Assembly (NCBI GenBank): GCA_036897625.1 | Contig: JAYMTA010000302.1 | Location: forward strand, 1 to 31,872 | Source: Pelargonium cotyledonis | Lineage: Eukaryota > Streptophyta > Magnoliopsida > Geraniales > Geraniaceae | DNA length: 31,872 nt | Reading direction: 5' to 3' | Shown here: positions 1 through 10,082 of the stretch, piece by piece | Layout: every line of letters begins with the position of its first letter | Position numbering within the stretch: the stretch's first letter is position 1 | The notes under the pieces: generated by a model | Told to the model about the DNA's origin: nothing | The model's input: the letters and a program-made list of their open reading frames with translations, nothing else | Databases searched by the model: none | Translations under genes and position numbers: made by a program

Positions 1-2359
1 ACGTGTGGGGTCTTTCCTGGCTTGGATTGGACACGGGCCGGGCGTCCTGGTCATTTCGGACTTGCCACGTGGCACTTTCTAAGTTGTTGACAAACTTATG
101 ATTTTTTGGGTAGCATCAACAATAATTGCTATGAATCTGGCTTTTCAAAATAAAAAGTAGGATCTACTTTAAGTCACATATCATATATCCCGTGTCCCCC
201 CTTCATTATCATCACTCTAATATCATCAACAATATGTGAGAACTCACAACCTCATAGAATCTTTCAGTTTGGTCATTAATTTCAATTGAAGAGGGGATTT
301 TCATTGTTGCGGTCTGGAGTCTGTATATATATAGTAAATTGAAAAACTCGTTCAGTAAATTTACCATGGCCAAAAGAACCGCTGCTGTTAGTCCAGCACC
401 AGCACCCTTAACTTCCTGAAGAAGAGCAATTGCACATCATAAGAAAATTTCAGAAAGTGACTGTAATATATAGCATAAAAACAAGAGAGAGTTCAAACCT
501 TAGTCAGAAGGTAAGTTGCCCATGAAGCAAAGGCAGAGAATATAGGAGCAGTGAACACACAAACAGTTTCAACAGACAGAGGAATATTCAATGAATTTAG
601 AAACCTGACATCAAAGAGTAATGACTCAAAAATTATGGTCAACCCAAGAATAGCTGACAGGTATACTTTCAATGTGTTAACAAGAAAGAAACCATCTCAT
701 GAGAAAATACATGAATTTGGTTTAAAAATTAGCAACGATATTAGGAGCGAAACTTTCTATGAACTCCAAAATACCCACCACCATATGGTGCCAGCTGTTA
801 ATGTCAATCCAGGATAGACAGTTCCACCTATCACGCGACCAAGAGGATACCTTTAGAAAATAAAATCAAAACAAGTCACTAAATCAGATTAATAATAGAC
901 ATAATAGACAAGCAAGAATTTTGCTTTCTAAATTCCTCAAGCAGTCATAATATTATAGCACTTACCAGGTCCGATCATCAAACCAGTTCCAAAAATCATA
1001 TATCCCATTCTTCGTCAAAAACTGAAACCAACGAACACACTCGTCATCTTCTATCACTTGAAAGATTTAATAAATTAGTAAGAAACAATAAACAAACATT
1101 AGATCTATTATAAAAAAATGTTCGAACACCAATCATATTTGTAATGTCAAAAACCATATTGGGTATTAAAAATCTCATTTTCTTGTGATCAATTTGAATT
1201 GAGTAGTGAAAGTTCTGGTTCAAATATTTGGAATAGGTGACAGCATAATTATATTTAATGCTATGATCTAAATATCAAATTGAGATTGGAGTTGGTATTT
1301 GAATATTGTGTGGATTTAAAACTGAATTCAAATGTTGTGCAGGTGCTAAATTTCAGGATTTGACTTAGTCCAGAAGATTCGTCTAGTCCCTTAAAAAATA
1401 ATCCAACAATAACATGAATTACATACAGGATTTCTTGATTGGTAAATGTTATCCCAAGTCAATGAAAATAAACCAAACTAACCCCATTACAAACCAATAC
1501 AGTGAACTGAATGCACCAAATTCAATGTTCTTTACTCAGATGTGGAATAAATAGTTGCTATTCAACTGCATCAACTTAGTAATATGATTCAGACCTCCTG
1601 CCTAGGTTAGTGTTTTCAGTAGATGACAATGAAAAAGATAATGAAAATAAAGAAGCAAGTAACTAATAGTTCTATATGAAGAAGAAAAATAAACTACTAG
1701 TCTACTAGATTACTATTTTGTATCAGAAATCGGAAAAAACCTGAGTGACTCTGTAATTAAAGTAGGGATCAAACTCGTGAATTACACTTTCATACTTGAT
1801 AACCTGAAAATCAATCCGCAAAACCATGAGAATGCCAATAAGTATAATTGATGCAAAGAGCTAGCACATTTATGGTTGCTCCGAAGTAAGCAACAACATA
1901 ATATTCTCAAATAAAACTGAAACGCTAGGAAAATAATGCTTAAGCAACAATTACACTCAGTCAGTTAAACATTTCCAATATCCAAATTAACCATAAACAA
2001 GAAATCGGAAGAGAAAAGAACTCCTTCGCTGATGCACCGAGAAACCAAATGTATAAACATAAAACTTATACAACTCAACAGCATTATGAAGACGGATAAA
2101 CACGAAAATTTCCTTTCTCTCCATTCAATCACACGAAATCCAGCATTTTATCGGAAAAGTTGGATTGCATTCGAATAATGTCATAAGTTCGAAGTCGACG
2201 AATCAATTAAAGCTAAGTGATCGGAAATCTCACGGAGAAGAGACGGATCGAGAATGCGAGGACGCCGACCAAGAGGAGGATGAAGAATGAGAGAATATTG
2301 GCGAAAGCGTAGCGTAAGGCTGTTCCTCCCGGAGCGCCGGCGGTGTCTGAGGCCGCCAT
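1..2359 (-). CDS. STT3A: Oligosaccharyltransferase catalytic subunit STT3A, 5' part (exons 1-6; continues past the left edge)
   Basis: STT3 transfers the lipid-linked glycan to asparagine in N-X-S/T sequons in the ER membrane. Exons on the minus strand: 2234-2359, 1741-1803, 966-1021, 779-850, 499-604 and 365-415. They join in frame at GT-AG borders into 158 residues. The ATG at 2359 is the only in-frame ATG; the frame runs further upstream but without one. Residues 22-41 form the first membrane helix, ending in AFSIRLFS. Exon 2 encodes [11 protein letters not shown], the first conserved acidic loop motif of STT3. Exon 3 encodes the [10 protein letters not shown] block and exon 4 [14 protein letters not shown]. 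The short N-terminus and this wording fit STT3A rather than STT3B. A donor at 364 opens intron 6, which fills 1-364. The second DxD motif and the WWDYG motif must lie outside the window. Recognition is by recall of the family; the exon joins are read directly. Confidence 0.93.
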
Positions 2360-3159
2360 TAATGGCAAAATCAAGCTCGATTTGTATGTTCCGTTAGAGG
2401 GGGTTTTGGTGAGTACAGACACGGGAGTATACCAGTGAAGAAGACTTCGTTATGGTAGCAAGTAGCTGGGATGTTCCCAATTTACGAAACTGCCACCCGA
2501 GCTCCATTGACGAAACTGGGCCTGGTTTGTTTTACTGAAGTGACTGAACTGTCCTTTTTTTTACACGTGGGATGATATAATTGGTCAGGAAATGCGCCTC
2601 GCTATTGGCTCCAGACTACGTGGTCTGCCACGTGGCGATATATGAGTTGCTAATAGAACAGTCCTGAGGCTCAGGTCTATTTACTTTTCTACCCCTAGCA
2701 TATTAAAGCCCATTCGGCTATCCGAAATCAAAATTGAAAAGCCCGCAATTTATACCCAATGCGTAATGTATCTCTGAGCGCACAAAATTCCCTTTTTTTC
2801 TTCTTCTTCTCCGATCTTAGCTCCGGCCAATCCTTCCTCCGCATCGGGGTTTCGGCGACGACTCACTTCTTCGAGGAACACCAAACCCTAAGCGGTGAGT
2901 AATTTTTCTTCTGCAAATTTGTTTCTTTGAATTTGATATTTCAATTTCGTAGTTTTTTTCCCGTGATTTTAGGGCTAGGATCTTCACTTTGTGGGATAGG
3001 TTTTCGATTGGGAGTTGCTGATTTCAGTTTTCTAGCTAATTAGATCTCTACCATATTTTTTTCTTACATAGCATTGAGCAGAGTAGAATTTTACTTATTG
3101 ATTGTACTGTGAACTTCATAGGATTGCAAGGTTAGGTTGATTGCTGGAAAAGTTTCGCC
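2360..3159. promoter_or_regulatory. Head-to-head promoter region between STT3A and SKIP, with the SKIP 5' UTR intron
   Basis: The two start codons face away from each other 800 bp apart. The region contains a perfect palindromic G-box, GCCACGTGGC, at 2627-2636, a TGGGCC site II element at 2517-2522 and an AGCCCA (reverse site II) at 2707-2712. The SKIP leader has a telo-box-like AAACCCTAA starting at 2883, common in promoters of translation and RNA-processing genes. A probable 5' UTR intron runs from the GTGAGT donor at 2895 to the TAG acceptor ending at 3121, 38 bp before the SKIP ATG. Element identities are motif matches; their function is inferred. Confidence 0.6.
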
Positions 3160-4955
3160 ATGGCAGCCTTGAGGGACCTCCTTCCTCCGGCGAAGTCAAC
3201 CTCGACAACCTACTATGACCACTCCAATGATGCATGGTTCAAGCAGCGTTTTGCTATATCAGCTGAGGCGGAAAAATCTGCAGCGTTCAAACCTAATCCG
3301 GTACCGCCTTATCTTAAGCGTGCGGGCTTTATTCCTCGAAAGGTAGAAGATTTTGGGGATGGGGGTGCCTTTCCCGAGATACATATAGCTCAGTATCCTC
3401 TTGACATGGGCAGGGATAGATCTGCGAAGCCTGGATCGAAGATTCTGCTGGTGACAGTTGATGCCCATGGCAATGTGGCGTATGATGCCATTGTTAAACT
3501 GAATGAGAATTCAAAGAAGATTGTTTATTCGCAACATAAGGATCTTGTTCCTAAGATTCTCAGGAACGAGGACGAGGAGGACGAGGAGTTGCAGAAACAG
3601 ATAGAGGAGACGACAGAGGAAACTAAGAATGCGTTGGAAAAGATTGTGAATGTTAGATTGAGTGCAGCTCAGCCTAAAAATGTAGCTAAGCAGTCGTCGG
3701 ATTCTAAATTTATAAAATATAAGCCATCACAGCAATCTGCCGCATTTAATTCAGGTGCAAAGGAGAGGATTATTAGAATGGTGGAAATGCCTGTAGATCC
3801 ACTTGAGCCACCAAAGTTCAAGCACAAGAGAGTTCCAAAGGCTTCTGGTTCCCCACCGGTTCCAATTATGCATTCCCCTCCACGTCCGGTGACTGTTAAA
3901 GACCAGCAGGATTGGAAGATCCCGCCTTGCATTTCAAATTGGAAAAACCCTAAAGGGTACACAATCCCACTTGACAAGCGTCTCGCAGCTGACGGAAGAG
4001 TTCTACAAGAGGTTCAGATAAATGATAATTTTGCAAAGCTCTCAGAGGCTCTCTATGTTTCGGAGCAGAAGGCCAGAGAAGCTGTTGCAATGAGAACAAA
4101 GGTTCAAAAGGAGATGGCAATGAAAGAGAAGGAAAGGAAAGAACAAGAATTACGGGCTTTAGCTCAGAGAGCTCGTTCTGAAAGAACTGGTGCAGCACCT
4201 CCTGCAGCTATGCCCATGCATTCTGATAAGAATGTGATGGATAATGATGATATGAGAGGGGACTATGAACGTGTGAGGGAAAAGGACAAGGATATGCCGA
4301 AGGAGACGAGGGAGGAGAGGGAAGAGAGAAAATCCGTGAAGAGCGTCGTCGCGAGAGGGAGAGGGAGAGAAGATTAGAAGCTAAAGATGTTGCAATGGGG
4401 AAGAAAAGTAAGATCACTAGAGATAGAGATCGTGACATCAGTGAGAAGGTCGCTCTTGGCATGGCTTCTGCCGGAGCAGGAAGAGGAGGAGAGGTTATGT
4501 ATGATCAGAGGTTGTTCAACCAAGAGAAAGGAATGGACTCTGGATTTGCAACGGACGACCAATATAATGTGTACGATAAAGGGCTCTTCACAGCGCAGCC
4601 TACGTTTTCAACCTTGTACAAGCCTAAGAAGAATACTGATGCTGAAATGTATGGAGGAGGTGAAGAGCAATTTGATAAGATTTTGAAGACTGATCGCTTC
4701 AAACCTGACAAGGCCTTTTGTGGTACTTCCAAGAAGGCCGGTCCAAGAGACAGGCCAGTTGAGTTTGAGAAGGAAGCGGAAGAAGCTGATCCATTTGGCT
4801 TGGATCAGTTTTTGACAGAGGTGAAGAAGGGTAAAAAAGCCATGGAAAAAGTCGGTAGTGGTGGCACAATGAGAGCTAGTGGTGGGTCTTCAATGCGAGA
4901 TGGCCACGAAGGAGGATCTGGTAGAACTAGAATCGGGTTTGAGAGGGGGCTTTAA
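3160..4955 (+). CDS. SKIP: SNW/SKI-interacting protein (SKIP/SNW1/Prp45 family), reading frame broken by an apparent 1-base deletion
   Basis: SKIP is a nuclear spliceosome component (Prp45 family) that also acts as a transcription cofactor; in plants it affects clock and stress genes. The first frame (3160-4377) gives 405 aa: an N-terminal TYYDHSNDAWFK block, an acidic stretch at about residues 132-150, and the SNW domain with S259-N260-W261 inside CISNWKNPKGYTIPLDKR. It then enters the Glu/Arg-rich helix and stops early. From 4332 to 4955 another frame continues the family sequence without a gap: the rest of the Arg/Glu helix, MGKKSKITRDRDRDISEKVA, VMYDQRLFNQ and the C-terminal GSGRT. Adding one A to the A run at 4329-4332 restores a 598-residue protein, close to the usual 600-613. 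As in Arabidopsis, the CDS has no intron; an intron in the 5' UTR is likely. The break is either a sequencing error in a homopolymer or a real truncating allele. Confidence 0.92.
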
Positions 4956-5769
4956 GGCTTGCTTCTCTCAAATTGGGCAGTCCAAGACTCCAAGCTTGTA
5001 GGTTGGAAGTGATAAGGAAGCGTAATTGGTATTTTTTTTAATATATTTATCATGGTTTCATTTTCTTCACGGGTTTAAAATGTTCTATAATATTTTTGAT
5101 TGTGCTGCTTTGATTTTACGAGTCTGAAGTTCACAATAATACAACTCCTTTTCTTTCCCATCCATGAATGTTGTGTTAGTCCCTGTCCATTTTTGGGTTT
5201 TTGTTCTCTTTCATACGAAGATTCCTGAGTTTTCTATTCACATCCCGACATTTACGAACTGCAATCCATATATACTATACTATAGTAATAAAATGATTAA
5301 TATCAATGGATTCAATAATGAATCATAGTTCATCTCCAGCTTCATAAAAATTCAAATGATTGTATACATTTCAATCATTTGGAAATACATCCTCTTTTCT
5401 CATAGGATTAGAACAAGTCTGCATAAGTTACAAGGGAAACAGGCCCGAAGCAACTTTAAGTAAAACCAAAGTTTAATGCATAATCACAAACAGAAAAACA
5501 TAAATTTTGGAGTAGCTTCAAGTATGACATTCTTGAGCACGTTCATGCTAATCGATCCTGCTTCTTGAAAAATCTCCCAAATCACTATCTTCCTCATAAA
5601 TTAGTGAAAACCCAACGCAGCAAACCATGTCGTCATGATATCAAAAAAGCAATACACTCGATTAATACGACCAGTGAGAAATAAAATTAGCACCATATGA
5701 GCTATGGCCTTCTAGAGCTTTCAACCACTGTCTTGACAAAGAAGAGCTCAGATTGAATCCAGTAAAATT
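4956..5769. other. Convergent 3' regions of SKIP (+) and PPP1R7 (-)
   Basis: AT-rich sequence between the SKIP stop at 4955 and the PPP1R7 stop at 5770-5772. It must hold both 3' UTRs and poly(A) sites. I see no further gene, repeat or RNA in it. Confidence 0.5.
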
Positions 5770-8700
5770 TCAAGCAAACACAACCGAATCAATTTGCTCA
5801 ACTTTTGAGAAGATTTGCCTCAAAATTGCGGTGTAGTTTGGAATTTTGGCCTGCAAAAAAGAAAGAAAAAAGAAGAAGCGGTGTTATACATGGAAAAGCT
5901 CAAGGAAATAGTAAATACATTACTCATAATTGCACTTTGTACCATGGAAAAGATCCAGAAGAATAAGGCAAAAGTTCCTACAAGGATATATAAGTATTCT
6001 CTCCTACCTTTCTTTCCTTCAACTTTCCAAGAACTAATATGAGGGTTGTTTATTGGTAAAAGGAACTAATATCACAAATTGACCCCATTATTTTGACAAT
6101 TACTTGGGTCATTGGGAACTTAACCAATATAACCTAATGGACTTCAAATAAGAGAAGAATAAATGCAAATGTGTCGATATGGTGTTTAATCTCATTTTCT
6201 AATAAGGAAGTTGTTTCTTGAACTCAAATAAACGCATAATCCCTGGCAACTCAAAATTTAGAAGTGTGCACGACATAGTTAGGAAGAAAGTTACTAGCAT
6301 TCCAATGACAAGGACAATTCCACCACTCAAAGCATTTTATGCATTCTAGCCTGCCAATCAGAATAATCAAGATTGTCCATATTATACATCAGCAAGATCT
6401 ACATGCTAGACATACAAATGTGCACAAACTGACCCTGACAAGTTTAATCAGCATAATTTGGATCTTCCTATTATTTACTGGTATATCATCACATTTGTGG
6501 ATAAGAAAGAGGAACCTCGACTCAAGACAGGGTCAAGAGCCGTTCAGCAAATTATGAAAGCAGCTAACAACTAATCTAGATGATACTTGGAGATGAAAGA
6601 AAATTTAGAGCAAGATGAGCACAAAAACAGATCAATTCATCTCCCCAGGCTTACAAGAAGCACCCATGAACCAACAAACCTACAAGGAACAACAGAAGGA
6701 AGGTGTGGTCAATGTGAGACAATCTAACGCAATAGAAAGCCTAAGCGTAGCACGGATGGTGCTGGTGAAAACTACAATAGGTCTTCTAGATGACCGAAGA
6801 CATAGTAAAATGAAGCTTCGAGACATACAAGGTTTGGATATAAGTCTCTGCTGAGGTTTAGATAAGAATATATAAACTAATATATCCAGCTAGCAACCAG
6901 TAAGTATACAATGAACTAATAAGCCCCTGAATGATTAAATCCAAGTTTTGATATAAAACATACACATGGATTGTTCTCGAGGTATATGGTGGTAATCTTC
7001 TCCTTTGAACCAGCAACAGCCTTAGCAAAGTCTTCCAGTGACTCAATTTGGTTGTCATTGACCCATATATCTTCTAACCTGCAAGGAAAGTTCCAGTAAA
7101 GTCACAACTGTAAATACAATATAGAAAATGAGAAGATGTGATCTGTATGGTAGGGAGGGGATATATTTATACTGGGTCAGGTTTTGAATGTCATCCACTG
7201 ATTTCAGCTTATTTGAGGAAACATCCAATACGCGAAGGTTGACTAAGGTTGATAGGCCTTCCATTTTTGCAATACCATTATGGCTCAAGTAAAGTTCTTC
7301 TAGAGCAACACAGTCCTGTAAAAAGTAAGAAAAAATATGATTGACACATCCATTACGTACCAGAATATGTCAAGATGATTTAATGAAGGCGTACCTCAAA
7401 TCCTCTCATAGAAGTTAAGCGATTGCTTTGCAAGCTTATCTTCTTGATGCATTTCAGACCACATAGGTTTACTACTTTGATACGGTTGCGTCCCAGCCAA
7501 AGCTCTTGTAGATTTTTCATATTTTGCAAACTCTCAATCACCTACACAATCAATATGCAACATTCAGCATTCATTTCAAAATAGTGACTCCAAAATCATG
7601 TTCCATGTTCATTTCTAATTCTCCTTTAAAATAATCTAAGGTGCCTCAATTAGCTTTAGACTCCAACATTTACATGCATTTTATAGCAGTTAATTTGAAT
7701 CATAGTAAAAAAAATCCTTCAGAGATCAGAGGATTCGAAGCTAACCCGTAATCTGTTGGAACCAAGTTCAAGAATTTGGAGTTCATGGAGGTGGTCAATC
7801 TCCTCCAACTTAGTAACTTCGTTTTTTGATACATAGAGTTCCTTGAGTGTGTTAGAGACCTTGGACACTCCTTTTAAAGAAGTAATCTCATTGAAAGAGA
7901 CGTCAAAAACCAAAAGTTTCTTGAATATGCTGACTTCAGGTATTTTTGTTAGCTTGTTGTCCCTAAGCACAAGCTCCTGCAAAAACAATAGGCTCTGTGT
8001 TATTGTACAATTTCAAACACATTATCAGGCAATCAAATAGAAAACCATACCGTATGGACATTTCTCCTGTCATATAGAACTATATAGAAATAATGTGTTC
8101 TATATTCAGACTTGTATGCTGAAGCAGATTAAATTTGTGAACTATGAAGCTTAATTACAAACGCTTTAATTTCACTTTTTTCTTCAACTTCCTAGCAAAC
8201 TAAAATTCCCAAACACACACTGTAAACACGGAGGAAATGGATTAAACAATAAAGTAGCAGAAAAAATAAAATAAATATAAAAATAATAAACTAATGGTAT
8301 ATAGTTGAATATTTCAACTCCAACAAAAGTGGTCTTCATTCATCATAAATTTTGATGCACCAGCTCTCAAATTTGTCCTTCTCACACATTCTCAGCCACC
8401 AAACAAAGCATCAACAAATCTCATCTATAAATTATAATTTGTTTCCTTCTTGCAAGACCCAAATTCATTAAATACTAACATTCAAAGCTAAACATGTATC
8501 TGCTTAATCTCTTTTTTTCCTTTCTAACCTTTTTTCTTCAATGCACTGCTCGAAATTCCACAGCATTGGTCAACAACCAACCACAAATTGAGAGCTCCAC
8601 TCATACCATCAGGCTTCAAGCCCCTTAATTTGATAAATTTTATAAGCAACCGAAAAAACCGCCAAATCAAAACATGCAGGCTTGCATATGATGAAGTTTT

Positions 8701-9093
8701 AAGGTTCAAAACGTTTTATCATTATAATTTTCTCAGGAACCAAACGCCAATCAAGTTATCAACCATGAAAATACATAAATAACAGAAAATATTGATGAGG
8801 CTAATTACCTCGAGATCAGAGAGCGCGTTCCATTGGGAGAGAGGCTCTACAGCGGCATCTTCGATAAGATTCTGGCGAAAGGAGAGCTTCTTGAGGTTGG
8901 AGAGATGGCTAATCCGAAGGTCCAGACTCGACAGGCGATTGGCGGTCAGGTCCAACTCGGTCAGGGTAGGAGGCAACTCGACCGAGTCCAGATCGTGTAG
9001 CTGGCAGCTTGTGAGATCGAGAACAGTGGAAGATGAATCATCTTCAACCATTGGATCGTCTGTCGCCGGATTTGTGCGATTTTGGTCGTCCAT
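5770..9093 (-). CDS. PPP1R7: Protein phosphatase 1 regulatory subunit 7 (SDS22-like leucine-rich repeat protein)
   Basis: SDS22/PPP1R7 proteins bind the PP1 catalytic subunit and steer its maturation and mitotic activity in nucleus and cytosol. Six minus-strand exons: 8809-9093, 7746-7976, 7395-7541, 7173-7315, 6964-7078 and 5770-5850. All have GT-AG borders and compatible phases, giving 333 aa, near the usual 330-360. After an acidic N-terminus come about ten short SDS22-type repeats of the L..L.L..N.L pattern, such as LTELDLTANRLSSLD, LQELWLGRNRIKVV and LEELYLSHNGIAKMEG. The protein ends in the LRR cap LRQIFSKVEQIDSVVFA, matching the family's LRQIFPxLxQIDxxxFA. The last exon lies behind a 1.1-kb intron and is only 27 codons, so it is easy to miss. 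The start lies in CCATGG. No defect is visible. Assignment to the family is firm; the binding partner is inferred from the family. Confidence 0.93.
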
Positions 9094-10082
9094 GGATGGA
9101 ACGAAACGGAGGTTCCGGGATCGTTGCGGAGCTTGATGCTTTTTAGGTTCCTGCTCTGCTTTAACTTTTGCAGGGACTCTTTAATCAGGATCGGGCCTCG
9201 GATGGTGGGCTATATTTGGGCCTCACTTATCTGATTGGGCCTACAATATTGGGCTTAGAGTTCTATCAAGATCAAAATTGATATATATGAATTGTGAATG
9301 GTAGAGGTTTTTATTCCAGACTCTTTTTGTTGGGTTAGTCGGTTTGCGAATCAGGTGGTCCCCCTTTAACCAAGTCGTCTGTTTTTGTGCTAGGTACAGT
9401 TGGGTGGATTGGTTTACGGCCCCCAATTGATGTTCCGAACTTATTGTTAGTTGATATGCGCTTTGATTAATAATAGATGAGATTTTCCGTTAAAAAAACA
9501 TCGCAAACTGAGATTGTGGGGAGAATTTTTGGGTGTTATTCTCACTAAACACATACATAGAGAGGGGCGATGAGTCTTAACTGTAACTAAACTCCGACCA
9601 AATTAAACTGGTGGTTTACAACAAAAAAAACTTATATAGATATAAATATTGCAGATTTTGAATGTTAATAACGATAATTGTCATACGATTTATTAAAATC
9701 TTGACTGAAATGATGAGACGAAAATGTAAACACTTGAACCAATAGGTCGTGACTCTTTAGACAACTAGACATTACAGTATAAAATTATGGGAACAATTTC
9801 GAATTCAATCCCCTCTAAACACGTCTTCAATTTTAAACTTAAGTGAGTTTTTCCGATTCAATCTAATACAAAATCATTGAATTAGATAAGATTTCAAATA
9901 CTACTTGCAAATTCAAATCGCCAACTATACATGTGAGAGTCGTTTTTTTGAAATCGGGCACTAACAAACAGGCCGTCCGGTTATTTGAACCTAAAAAGCC
10001 CCAAATGAACCAATTCCATAATAAGTCATTACCAACTCTCTCTCTCTCTCAGTGAATCCAAGAAGAAGAAGAAGAGGAAGCC
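9094..10082. promoter_or_regulatory. Head-to-head promoter of PPP1R7 and CDC27B with four TGGGCY site II elements
   Basis: The 989 bp between the two start codons contain TGGGCT at 9206-9211, TGGGCC at 9217-9222, TGGGCC at 9236-9241 and TGGGCT at 9250-9255: four site II elements in 50 bp, 113-162 bp upstream of the PPP1R7 ATG. Site II elements bind TCP factors and are common in genes active in dividing cells. Near CDC27B there is a CT-rich microsatellite at about 10037-10050 and a GAAGAAGAAG leader just before the ATG at 10083. The middle (9300-10000) is AT-rich with no gene seen. Confidence 0.6.

Noticed and set aside
2360..2422. N-terminal extension of STT3A to 2422
   Set aside because: The in-frame upstream codon is GTG, with no ATG before 2359, and the family starts at the MAAS-type N-terminus.
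6339..6854. Two plus-strand open frames of 72 and 79 aa
   Set aside because: They lie in the long last intron of PPP1R7 on the opposite strand and resemble no protein family.
8792..9136. 114-aa plus-strand open frame
   Set aside because: Antisense shadow of PPP1R7 exon 1.
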